Source of the DNA: Prorocentrum cordatum
Lineage: Eukaryota; Sar; Dinophyceae; Prorocentrales; Prorocentraceae
Direction of reading: 5' to 3'
DNA length: 64,000 nt
NCBI GenBank assembly: GCA_963575745.1
Contig: CAUYUJ010015766.1
Location: forward strand, 90,001-154,000
This document shows, piece after piece, positions 20,856-30,929 of this stretch. The notes under the pieces were generated by a model. The model saw only the letters and a program-made list of their open reading frames with translations, was not told where the DNA came from and ran no database searches. Numbering within the stretch: the first letter of the stretch is position 1; each line of letters opens with the position of its first letter. A program made the position numbers and the translations under genes.

Positions 20856-23000
20856 CTAGGCTACTGGGTCTTGGCGGAGAACTGGCAGCACTGCAGGTTG
20901 GCCTCTGTCTGGTGCTGCCGTGGTGGGGGGCTGCCGTTGCCTTCGGCCGCGCCTGGCCCTCTCAGCACTGACGTACTCGGGGGAGTACTCGACGTCATCG
21001 TCTGGCACAAGCTCCATGCCATGTAGGGTGGGACATGGTGTGCTGGTAATGCGGGCTGGAGGTGGCTGTGATGGCGCGGAGTGGGTAGGCGGGGCTATAG
21101 GTAGGGCCCCATCCTGAGGCGCACTCCGCTTCACGGGTATTGGTGGTGGCAGTTGGCTCCCCTCATCGAAGTTCAAGTTGTCCGATCCAGCCCGCGCGGC
21201 CTGACTGAACAGGGGCTCGTGTGATTGGGCGTGGATCATGCTGTCACGTAGACGATGAGGTTCGCCATCCAGGCCGTCTGTGTGATTGGTGGCGCCCGTG
21301 CCGTGGTGGGAGCGAGCTGATGCCGAGGGGAGCGTTGGCTTCCACCTGTTTGGCCGTGGTGAGCTGTTTGGGTCCGTCGGGACTGGGGCCGCTGGTGATG
21401 CTGGGTCAGCTTGAATGTCGCTGGGCCTGGTTGGACACCCCAACACGACATCGCTGGCGCGAGGGCACGGCTTCGACCACCCTCCCGTCGGAGGCATGCC
21501 CTCACGCCTACGCACCTGTAAGGGGGATTGATCCCGCAGCTGCTCTACCCGCTGGGGAGCAGGTCCGCCCGTCGGCGGCCTTACAGTGTGAGGCGACCCC
21601 GCGCTAGCGCGCCAGCTTGGGCAGGCCCTAGTAGGCACTGTGTGCTGCTCGGGCTCAGCTAGGTCTTCAGGTTGCCCAGTTGGTGGGTGTTGGGGCTTGG
21701 TGCGCTGGGCTGGCGTAAGGGTGTCGGTTGGGGCAGGATTGGCTTCTACATCGGGCAGTGCTGTGGCCGTGGGTGGGATGCTGTCTGTGCTGCTGCTCGG
21801 TGGTGGCCGAGTCGTTGGTCTCCACCCTGTGCTACTGCCAGTGTAGCTGCTGTTGGGGTCCTGCCTCGAGTGCCCTTGGACGAAGCCCCTGGCCTGGGAG
21901 CAAGGAATCGACCACCCTCCCGACGGAGGCTTGCTGCCGGGCCTTCGCACCTGCAAGGGGGAACGCTCCCGCATCTGCTCGTCTCTGTGGGGGGCAGATC
22001 CGCTCGTGAGCGGCCTTGCAGTGTGAGGGGGCCCCGTGCATGTCCGCCAGGTTGGGCTGCCTTCTTGACCACTTGATTGCTGCTGGTCGCTGACGCGGCT
22101 GGATCGGGTGCGGGCGCTGTGTCCCTGATCCACCACCAGGGCTCGGTACTTATTGTGGGTGCTGCTGTCGTCCCGACGACTGTGGCTCTCCGCAGCGCGC
22201 CGTGCACGGCGTGCTCGCCGCTGGGCAGATCGGAAGGCTGCGACTGCGCGCGCTTGCTTCCACTCCTCGTAACATTGCTCCGTGCCGTCCTCGGCCTCGC
22301 TGCCACTCGAGTTTTGTCCGTCGAGAAAGGTCCTTTCCGCATTCTCGATCTCGTGGACTCGGATGGCGGAGGGGGGCGTGCTGTGTGCAAGGGCAGCCGG
22401 TAACGCATCCTTGCAGCCATCTTGGTGGCTTGTGACCTGAAGTGCTGACAGATTGGCGGATGCATCACTCCTCCCTGGTAGTGTGCCTCCTTGGCTGCCG
22501 CCAAGCGCCCCTCGAGACGCGGCGGGCGGCCCTCGTGTCGGCCGTGGTGGTGTCACGTTGGCCCCTCGAGACCCAGGTGACTGATACCGCCGTTGTTGCT
22601 GGCTGCTGCGATTGGGAGTGGCCCTCCCACTGCCAATGCCAGTTGCGGTAACGCCTCTGCTTGGAGTCGTGGCCCCTCGGGGCCCTGGACTCCTGGGAGT
22701 ATCTGCTCTGGTGTGTGAGACTGTCGCAGTCTCTGCTGGTCTATGTGTTACTAGACGGCTGTCACAAATTACCCCAGGGCCCGCCGTGCTTTCAGGCCTC
22801 TGGTGGTGGGTAGGTCGAGCATCGTAGTGGAGGACCCCACTGCCGTGCTGCGGGCTTTGGGCCCCAGCTGCTCTCCCCAATGCTGCACAGGTGATCGATG
22901 CTGTCGAACTGATCGGAGAGCGTGAAGGAAGCCCACATCCGTCGTGCTCTGCCCTGTCGGACTCATCGGCCGCCTCCTGGCCGTGAGTTCTGTCATGCAT
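20856..23000 (-). pseudogene. LINE-A Pro/Ser-rich linker region
   Basis: The 714-codon frame is dominated by Pro, Ser, Thr, Gln and Arg and predicted disordered, ending at TAG 20856-20858 with the frame continuing into RNase H. Residues about 315-396 and 461-560 are related: HTARPLTSG..PHRDEQ against HTVRPPTGG..PQRVEQ, and RSPLQVRR against QSPLQVRR. This shows an internal duplication (about 21813-22058 and 21321-21620). A middle block (EWKQARAVAAFRSAQRRARR) is basic and helical. The real entry into this frame is by frameshift from the upstream coiled-coil frame somewhere in 22769-23000, so the ATG at 23000 is probably not a start. Confidence 0.6.
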
Positions 23001-26000
23001 GACCTGGTGCTTGGCGGCGCTGCTAGGCCCCCTTCCCCCCCTCGGGGGGGTTCGGCGGGCGCTGCTGCTGCCTGCTCCTCGGCTCCAGGAGTTGCAGGAG
23101 GGGAGGGGGTTGCTGTGCCCCTTGTCTCGTCCCTCCTGCGGGCCACTCGGCCACGAAAACGTGCTATGCCTGACCCTCCAGAGTCTACCCGCTGACCCTT
23201 GTGGGCCTGGCTGATGTCTTCTCCTGGAAATGCGGGCGCGGGTCCAAACGCCTCCTCAAGGGCTGCAGCTGCGGCGGCGGCTGAGGTGTGCTGGCGCGTT
23301 AGGATGTCGATGCCCTCGTACTGCCTCTCGATGCTGGCTGCTGCCGCCTCCGCGCTCTGCTGGGATGCAGGGGGAGGGGTCAGTACGAAGCTGTCGGCTC
23401 CCTCTCCACCTCCTTGGCCGCGCTGCTCATCATGCCCGAATGGAACTGTGGGCGTGAGTGACCTCTCGCTGAGTGGCGCTGGCGATGCTGGGATGAAGAT
23501 CACCTGAGATGCTGTCGGAGTAGGAGGGTCGCCTTGCTCTGCTGGTGCCGAGCTAGCCCTTGAAGTGGATGCCAGGTCTGTGTCTGCCTCGTGCTGCGTG
23601 ACTCCCCTCATCTCCTCACCCTCCTCGGGTGTGGGGTGATCCTGGCTCCAGGGCGGCCAGCTGGCGGGGTAGATCATCGGCGCGTGCTCCGAGCAGTCGT
23701 CCTCCACTTGGGAGTCCTGTGGGCCCACAGTGCCGACCTGGGTCAAGGGGGGCTCCTCGTAGTAGCGCCTTTGGATCTCCTCCGCCTCGTGGTCCCTCGC
23801 TACGGACTCCAGCTCCTCCTCCATCTGTGCGGCTTCCCATTGTGCTTTCTCCTCAGCGTCTTGTCTGCGCAGATCATCTTGTTCACGCTCCTATCTTTCT
23901 GCCTCCTCATGCGGGTCTGGCCTGTCGGGGCTCCTGGACCTGTCGCGCTCTCTGGGGGGTACATCGCCTTCGTCGGTCTGGCGGGCTGCTGATCTGGTTG
24001 ACCTGGTTGATGCTGGCCTCCGAGGCGAGGAGCTGCCCTGCCTACGGCCCCTATTGGCTGGGCGCTCCTCGGCTGCACCAGTTGGGAGAGTGGTCGCAAC
24101 GGGGGGCTCCGCTGGGGCGGTAGCTGCCTCGGCTGCTCCTCTGGTTTTCTCGTACAGGTCGGCGGCCTCCTGGTAGTTGTCCATGGACTCTTGGGACGCT
24201 GGGAGGTGGCCCCCTTGGACGAGGTGATGAGCTGCCCTCTTGGTGAAGTCGCAGCCCTCCTGCCCGTATTGCCTCATCTCGGCGTACAGGTTGACCATGG
24301 CTTTGCGTTCACGTTCCCTACTGGCTGCAATGGCTTCCGCGCTCTGCATTCACAGCTTTAACTCCTCTGTCTCCGACGCGCCCTGCTTCTCCTTCTTTGC
24401 GATGGCGTCGAGCTCGGTGTGTAGCGTGCGGGAGCGCTGGAGGCTTTCTTGCAGCGCGAGGTGAATGGCCTCCTCCCTGCCCGTCCTCTGCTGGCTGGCA
24501 AAGTCTTCCATGGCGGAGGCCTCTTCCATGCTGGTGATCCTGCAGGTGAGGGCTTGGGCGAGCTCCTCCTCCAGCGCCTGCTCCTGCACCGCTGCGTTGG
24601 ACCTCTGCTCGCTCAGTTGCACCGCGTAGCTGCTCAGTTCCTGTCGCAGGCTCTCTGTGTGCAGCTGCAAATCATGTGCGTTCGCTTCTTCTATCATGAC
24701 TTGGCGGGTGAGACTCGACCTTGTCCGCTCAGCACTGCCTTCGAGCTCCGCCCGCATTGCCTCCTTGTCCTTCAGGCTAGCCTTCGCAATCTCCTCCTCC
24801 TCTGCTCTGGTCCTTTGCAGGGCGAACTGCAATGCCTGCACATCGTGCGGGATCTGCCGCTCCTCGTTGGCGCTTCTCAGCTCCGCTGCTTCTTGGTAGG
24901 CGACCTGTGCTGCACGCTGCGCAGCGCCCGCCTCGAGCTTGGAGTACTGCTGGAGCTCGTGTATGCGGGCCTCAGCTGCCTCGAGCTCGCTTTTGGTCTG
25001 CTTGAGCCGATCCTGCTGCCGTGCTGCTGTCTGGGCGATCCCTTGCAGCCTGGCCACTTCTGCCGGCGGGAGGGCTCCTTTTCCTTTGGCACTGGCAACC
25101 ACTTGGGCCTGGGCAATTGCCTGGGCCCTGGCTGATCCGGCGGCAGCTTCAAGCTCAAGGGCGTGGTCCTTCTTGGCCTCCTGTAGCTTCTCTTCCATGA
25201 CCAGCTCCTGCCTGATGAGCTGCTGCTTGAGAGTGCCAGCTGCAGCTGTCGCTTGGGCGCTCTCGTGCTGGGCCTGTCGCAATGCCTCTTGCGCCTCGGC
25301 GCTTGCCCGCAGTAGGTCTTGGTAGACCCTGTCCTGGGGCTGCGGCTGCGCTCGGTGCTCCGCGCGGGCACACTCAAGCTGCTCTCGCAGGTGATTTGCA
25401 CGTTGGGTCGCCACCTCGGCCTCAGCCTTGACTTGACTGAAAGCTGCGTCATGGCTGATTAACCTGGCCTCCATCTGCGTCGCGAACTCGAGCTGCTCGG
25501 CTTGTTGCTTCTTGATCTCGTGGCGGAGAGCCTTGTGTTGCTGCTGCTGCTGCTGCTGGGCTGCGCTCTCCGCTACGGTGGTGCGCTGCAGCTGCTCGGA
25601 CTCCTCCTTCAGGGCCAGCCTGAGCTTCGCCTGCTCGGCGTTGTGGCGGAGTGCCTGCTCGCGGGCCACCCTCCTGACTTCCGCCAGCTCGGCAGCAAAC
25701 TCCTGCTCGGCTTCGGCATGGCGCTGCTGTTGGTGGGCCCGCTCCGCATTCGCCTTAGCCACCTGATCGGCGAAGCCTCTGGTTGCGCTGCCTGCCGAGC
25801 TGGCTCTTGAGCGTGGCGAGCGCCCCACCACTCCCGCTGGCCAAGCTGGAAGTCCGTCACCAGGTGCTTCGCTGTTCAGGCGCCTATCGATCACGGCCTT
25901 GTGGAAGGTATCCCAGCTCGGCGCCAAGCCAAACCCGTCCGTGTCCCAGTCGCCCTCGTCGTCCGCCGCGCCGCCGTCGGCGAGCACGGCCCGCACGTCG

Positions 26001-26429
26001 GCGATGTTGGACTCGACCTGCCTCAACTCCTGCTGCTTGGCCTTGAGGTCGCCCCGCAGCTCGTTCGTCTTGGCCTCGAGGGCGATGACTTCGAGTTTGA
26101 GGGCCTTGCGCCTTTTGCTGAGCACCTGTAGCTGGTCATTCGGCCTCCTCGTGACCAGCTTCTGATATTTGATGACCGAGATTTCCATCAACTGCTCCTT
26201 CGTGCTGTCGCCCGCGGCCTGCTTGGCAATGACCAGGTCGCCGAGCTTCCTCAGCCTCTGGTCAGCGCTGCTCAGAAACTTCTGGATGCCTGCGCGGTCG
26301 GCTGGGGGCGCCTGCCACTTTGGGTGGGAGGTGGCCTCGTCCAGCGTGCAGGCTGCCACAGAGTCAATGACTTTTTGGGCCCGCTGGTCCGCTTTGCTGG
26401 AGCTGGCCTGGCCGCCTTTGCCCGCCCTG

Positions 26430-26472
<43 letters not shown>

Positions 26473-26736
26473 GGGGCTGGCTGGGCTGCTGCTGCTGCTG
26501 CTGCTGCGCTGCCATTGGCGAGGGCTGGCCTGGCCAGAGCGCCGCGGCCGTGATGGCGGTCTGCGCCAGGGCGGGTCCTCGCCTGCTGGCTCCGCATGCC
26601 AATGCTGCTCTTGCCATCCAGCACCATGCCACCTCTCCTGGCGCCATGGGGGCGCTGCTGGCGGTGCTGCTTCCTCCTGGGCCTGGCCCTTGCCGCCTCG
26701 GCCACCACTGCCTCTGCCCTTCCCGTCTCGGGCCAT
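22769..26736 (-). pseudogene. LINE-A gag-like coiled-coil region
   Basis: A likely start is the ATG at 26736 (MARDGKGRGSGGRGGKG), shifting near 26.6 kb into the frame that starts with ATG at 26647. Poly-Gln blocks follow (encoded at 26410-26512), then about 450 residues rich in Ala, Glu, Gln, Arg and Leu with heptad spacing, a long coiled coil. TGA at 24350 and TAG at 23891 interrupt the frame but the same helical, charged sequence resumes directly after each, so they look like nonsense mutations. The role is inferred by analogy with ORF1 proteins, RNA binding and self-association. No RRM or zinc knuckle is clearly visible. Confidence 0.6.
26410..26512. repeat. CTG/CAG runs coding poly-Gln in LINE-A
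   Basis: Two CTG runs (about 26432-26467 and 26490-26508 on the plus strand) encode Gln on the minus strand, separated by Pro/Ser/Trp codons. Confidence 0.9.
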
Positions 26737-27088
26737 CGCTGGCTGGGCAGAGTGGTGGGCGGCCAGGCGCTCGGCCGCTGCCCGCAGGCGGAGCAGGAGC
26801 CTGTCCTGGGCTCTCTGCTGCCGCTCACGGCGGTGTGCAGCGCCCTCTGGACCTCCTCCTCGGCGATGTCGCGGCGTCCCGCCGCTGGGCCGCAGCGCGG
26901 CCGCGAGCGCCGCGGCCTGCGGCAGGGGACAGGGAGGCACGGGTGGCCCCCTGCCGCAGAAGATGGCGCGCGGCGCGCGTGAGCCCGGCCTCGGGGGCTG
27001 GCCGATGCGCGATGCGCCCTGCCACCGCGATCGATCGGGCGGCGGGCGCCGACCGACCCCGATGGATCGATCGGGATCGGCTGGCCCG

Positions 27089-27105
27089 CAAGAGGCCAAA
27101 TGGCT
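27089..27105 (-). other. spliced-leader-like sequence at LINE-A 5' end
   Basis: Immediately inside the duplication the minus strand reads AGCCATTTGGCCTCTTG. The 3' part of the dinoflagellate spliced leader is AGCCATTTTGGCTCAAG. The match is 14 of 17 allowing one T deletion and one C insertion. Its position at the very first base of the element argues against chance. Confidence 0.65.
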
Positions 27106-27117
27106 TCGTCCTGCTCC
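27106..27117. other. right target-site duplication of LINE-A
   Basis: TCGTCCTGCTCC, identical to 13177-13188, is followed by TCC/TCG/CAT repeat. Confidence 0.6.
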
Positions 27118-27780
27118 TCCTCGTCCTCCTCATCCTCGGCATCATCATCATCATCATCACCAGCATCATCGTCGTCATCATCGGCATCATCAGCAGCATC
27201 GTCGTCACCCCGTCGTCGTCGTCATCATCAGCATCATCGTCATCATCATCAGTATCAACATCATCAACATCATCATCACCATCGTCAGCATCATCGGCAT
27301 CATCATAACCATCATCATCATCCTCATCATCATCAGCATCATCATCATCATTGCCAGCGTCATCATCATCATCATCGTCGTCGCCACCATCGTCATCATC
27401 ACCATAATCATCAGCATCGTCATCATCATCACCATCACCGTCCTTGGCATCATCATCGTCCGCATCATCGTGGACGTCATGATCATCAACATCATCGTCG
27501 TCATCATCATCAACAGCACCAGAAACGTCAGCATCAGCAGCAGCATCGTCATCATCACCAGCATCTGCATCATCATCCTCGTCGTCGTCGCCATCGTTGT
27601 CATCATCGTCATCGTCATCATGATCATCATCATCATCGTCATCATCATCAGCATCATCATAATCACCGTTATCGCCATCGTCATCGTCCATCACCATGAT
27701 CGCCATCGTCATCGTCATCGTGAACAGCAGTATAACCATCGTCATCACTATCATCATCATGAAGCCTTCCTCATCGCAGA
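27118..27780. repeat. CAT/TCG trinucleotide array
   Basis: Degenerate CAT/CGT/CAG triplets (GAT on the minus strand) about 660 bp long lie between the 5' end of LINE-A and the 3' end of LINE-B. Poly-His, Ile and Asp frames are artefacts. Confidence 0.95.
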
Positions 27781-27896
27781 ACTCCCCCTCCTCCTCACCC
27801 TCCTCAGTGGGAGGAGTAGGACGTGAGATGGATAGGTAATTTTCTCCCCTCCTCCTCACCCATGTCAGTGGGAGGGGCACGAAACCATTTAAATAG

Positions 27897-28985
27897 TTTT
27901 GCGTCGTGCGAATGATCCACTCGTGCCGCGGCTCGTCAGGTGCTCACTGGAAGCCGCATATGCGCCGCAGCATTCTGTTCTGGGAGGGCTTGATTGCACT
28001 GTATGGTGCAGCTCTCGGCGTTCACGAACATACCCAGTAGAGCGCGCAGCCCTCAAGAGAAGAGTCGAACAACTTCAGGTGCTTGAATGCAGAATCATTC
28101 TGGTCCATCAGAAGGGACTTCATCGCCCAGAACTTCTTCCATGCGATCCCTGTCCTGTGCTCGATTTCTGCTCTGGTCACGTCGGACACCGATTCCGCAG
28201 TCCCCAGAACTTTTAGTTTTCCCACTCTGGCAGCACGTGGACAGAAAAACCTTCATCTAGAACAATGTCTCCTCACACCACTCCGGCAGTTCGGTTTGTC
28301 TGCACTTTGCACTTCGTTGGGTGTAGCCTCAGCCCACGCTTCGCTAAGGCATCCCGAAGCATGATCACCATGCGCTTTACCGAGAGCCACGACCTAGCCA
28401 GCAACCTTGTGCTAGCAGCAAAAGCTACGTGCGTGAGACAAGCACCAAGCGCTGACTGCCCAACCAGGGTGGAGTACTTGTGCCCCTGCCAGACCACCTT
28501 CACCTCGCGCAGAAGGTTCACCATCATCATATTGAACAGCACTGGTGACAAGGGGTCTCCTTGTCGCACACCTCTCAGCACGTCGAACCGTTTACTTTCG
28601 ACCCTGGAGGCCAGCTTCACATGCGCGGTCATCCCTCTGTACTACTTTCACAAGATGCTCACTATGCTGATGTCCGCCCCCATGCTGGTCAGGGCCAGGA
28701 ACAGTTCATCGCGGGTAACTCTATTAAAAACCATCTCCACGTCCAGCGCGGCCACCCAGAGCTCCTTTCCCCACTCGGCCGACTTCTCTGCGACCAACTG
28801 GGGAACGTGCAAAGCGTCGTCAACCTATGCCCCTGCGGAAGCCGTATTGCTCCTCTGAAGTAAGCCTCAATTGCCTTCTGCAACCGCATATGCAAGATGA
28901 TACTGAGAAGTTTACCCATCACCAGGATGATCGAGATTGGTCTGTAGTTTGCCACATTTGTCCTGTCACCCTTTTTGAATATGAA
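27897..28985 (-). pseudogene. LINE-B reverse transcriptase and C-terminal region
   Basis: Pieces in order on the minus strand: NYRPISIILVMGKLL (motif 1, about 28955); ALDVEMVFNRV (motif A, where FDRV would be expected); stops TGA and TAG near 28650; VLRGVRQGDPLSPVLFN (motif B); HVAFAASTRLLARS (motif C). In motif C the two catalytic Asp of F/YADD are Ala-Ser here (GCTAGC). The C-terminal part includes RAEIEHRTGIAWKKFWAMK and LKLFDSSLEGCALYWVC. Several frames are used, so it cannot be functional. Confidence 0.75.
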
Positions 28986-28988
28986 TGA

Positions 28989-30080
28989 TCAGCGTGCTGT
29001 GCCCCAGTCCGCAGGCAGATTCATTTTACCTTGAACGAGGTCTGCGAAGTATTCCGCAAGAGCGCAAATCAGTCCATCATTGCCTTTTCGCAGCATCTCG
29101 GTAACTAGACCGTCTGCTGCCCCAGTTCGCCCGATCTTCATGCGCTTGAGGGCGGTGGAAACTTCTCGTTGCAAGACACTAGCGGCACCAAGTGTGACAT
29201 ATGCTGTTCTTCTGGGCGCGCGTTGTCGCCGAGGCCGCCCGCGTTGTACAGGTCGTCGCAGAAACGAGCAAATGCTTCGGCGATGCCCTTTTTCCTGCGT
29301 CACCTCTTGGCCTGCTGCCCCAACAACTGCCCCAACCCGGTCGATGCCAGCATGCCGTTGTCGCCTTCGCTGTAAGGCTTTCACACCCTGTCCGTGTTCA
29401 GCAATCTCTATGATTTCTCGCGATTGTTGCACTCGTCTTTCTTTCCGAAGTTCCCGCCGCGGCTCTTCGGATATTGATCTGCGGCTCTCTGGATCTCGTG
29501 CCTCCCGCCGCGCCTTTAGTAAGCTCTGGATGGATGGGTTGTGCTCCTGCGTGGGCTTCAGCGCGGTGTCTCCGGCAGCCCCCATGCCATGCTGGCCAAT
29601 GACATCAGGATCGTCAGAGAAAATACGCTGACCTAGAACTGCGTTCGTGTCGGAGACCACGACCACAAGGCGCTTTTCTTTCCGCGCCCGGTTCACCACC
29701 TTCTCAATGTCCAACAGTCCTGCATCGTACTCCTCATCTAGGTGTTCCGCGTGACACAGATGCGACGTGATAAAACAAAAGTCGTGCCTTGAAATGCTAA
29801 AGCTCAACTGCGCCAAAATAGAACCAGAAACTGTGAAACGAATGTGCGCCCCTGCCCGTACCCTCCGTCCGTGTACCAAATACCACACTTCGCTTGTTGC
29901 TCCCCGACTGTGAAAAACACCACAGATGGCCAGAGTCCAAAAGCTTCTTGCTGGGCTATCCATTTTCAGACCCTCCTGGAAGAGCAACAGGTCCCAACGT
30001 GGACCTTCGTCCAGAGCGGCTTCAATATCCAGAATCCTTCCCTCCTCCATCCCACTTGTATTCCAGCTGACTACCGCCAT
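28989..30080 (-). pseudogene. LINE-B endonuclease (truncated) and RT N-terminal part
   Basis: The 363-codon frame begins MAVVSWNTSGM, the EEP Asn strand. LLLFQEGLK gives the catalytic Glu and VVVSDTNAVLG the Asp-x-Asn. The expected R-x-D-Y and final D-H segments are absent: after GMGAAGDTALKPTQEH the protein jumps to a basic linker (RRELRKERRVQQ). This points to an internal deletion of the endonuclease C-terminal half. The frame ends with RT motif 0 (GRTGAADGLVTEMLRKG) and a stop inside PADWGTAR. Confidence 0.7.
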
Positions 30081-30782
30081 GCACGGGGCCAGAGGAAGCA
30101 GCCGGCGCCGTAAACACCAACTTCACCACCCCTTTTCGCCGAAGCAGCGTAACCGGCACGTCACTGCAAGCCTCCCCGTACATCCCACGGCCCCCTCCCC
30201 GTGATCTCTCCAATGCCCCGCCGTGCAGCAAATCGTACTTCTCCTGGTACGCTGCCACTTCTTCTAGGAGTGTCATGCGGCCGTCCCCCCACACCGCTGC
30301 TCGCCTCTCCTTCACCAAGCAATGCCCTTCCTGTAATTCGTATCGATTTCCTGTTTGATGGAGTCGCCGTCCCCGCCGTTCGGCTCGATGATAGTCCCAA
30401 CTACCTTCCTCACTACCTTCTCTCTCCTCGCCTCCTCTGTATTTCTGTCCTGGTACTTGGAGTCGACATTGCAATAGATCAGCTTGCCCTGGTACTCGTG
30501 CTTGTGATTGCCAGACTTGCCCAAAATCTTCTTGAACTTGTGATTCTGTCTGCCCTCGAAGGTCTTCAACCACTTGGGAGCATCGTCGTCATTGATCGTG
30601 TCGAGGCGGGACTCCATCTCGGAAGCTTCCGCCCCTGCGTCCACGAGTGCACCCTGCTCGCGCCTGGATCGACGTCGCTCTGGTGTCGAACCGCTCGCGC
30701 CACCCATCCGTTTCTCACGATTTGCCATTTCCAGCCGACCAAGCAGAAATGCTGTTGGCTTGAGAATTGCAGTCTTGATCAC
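30022..30782 (-). pseudogene. LINE-B ORF1-like N-terminal region
   Basis: Two overlapping frames share it. 30312-30782 begins MIKTAILKPTAFLLGRL and continues as a charged protein (APKWLKTFEGRQNHKFKK, HEYQGKLIYCNVDSKYQD). 30022-30573 takes over after HCLVKERRAAV and reads TLLRRKGVVKLVF just upstream of the endonuclease. A frameshift near 30310 joins them. The domain itself is not recognised; the position upstream of EEP suggests an ORF1 or N-terminal extension. Confidence 0.5.
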
Positions 30783-30869
30783 GTATGGTAGCTTGGCAGA
30801 GCTTTCCGCGCAAGGAAATAGTCGCTGACAGCTCCCTTATAGCTCCCCTGAGGAGGCTAGTCTCTGCTA

Positions 30870-30912
30870 CTCGAGCCAGCACCTTGAGCCATCAGACTCC
30901 TTGAGCCAAGTG
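30870..30912 (-). other. tandem relict spliced leaders of LINE-B
   Basis: The minus strand reads CACTTGGCTCAAG, then TGATGGCTCAAG 17 nt on, then GTGCTGGCTCGAG 13 nt on. Each matches the 3' end of the dinoflagellate spliced leader (ATTTTGGCTCAAG). Head-to-tail truncated leaders at the 5' end of a retrocopy are the known mark of repeated trans-splicing and reinsertion in dinoflagellates. Confidence 0.7.
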
Positions 30913-30929
30913 AAGCCAGTCGGAAGTTC

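Larger units (their letters stand above)
13189..27105 (-). mobile_element. LINE-A, giant non-LTR retroelement (~13.9 kb)
   Basis: A minus-strand element runs from a spliced-leader-like 5' end (27105) to a 3' end with short tandem repeats (GCGGCAAATA GCGGAAAATA at 13189-13210), between 12-bp direct repeats. Reading 5' to 3' the domains are: coiled-coil/poly-Gln gag-like region, Pro/Ser-rich region, RNase H, EEP endonuclease, reverse transcriptase, two zinc fingers, methyltransferase-like domain. All fit one polyprotein frame that shifts at about 26.6, 22.9, 19.79 and 16.52 kb and contains in-frame stops at 24350, 23891, 20856, 19863, 17809 and 15876. RNase H ahead of the endonuclease is not the usual LINE order. 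The copy is defective. Confidence 0.8.
27897..30912 (-). mobile_element. LINE-B, decayed non-LTR retroelement
   Basis: The minus-strand fragment carries an ORF1-like N-terminal region, an EEP endonuclease missing its C-terminal half, a reverse transcriptase in several frames, and the usual C-terminal region ending in QNRMLRRICGF, a TGA, then APDEPRHEWIIRTT at about 27900. The 5' end carries relict spliced leaders (30870-30912). The 3' side abuts a short TCC-rich stretch with a 59-bp near-duplication (27797 and 27856) and then the CAT array. No target-site duplication was found. Confidence 0.75.

Noticed and set aside
22221-22240. AGATCGGAAG, like a sequencing adapter start, also at 54486
   Set aside because: Only ten bases match and both lie inside continuous element sequence with diverging flanks.
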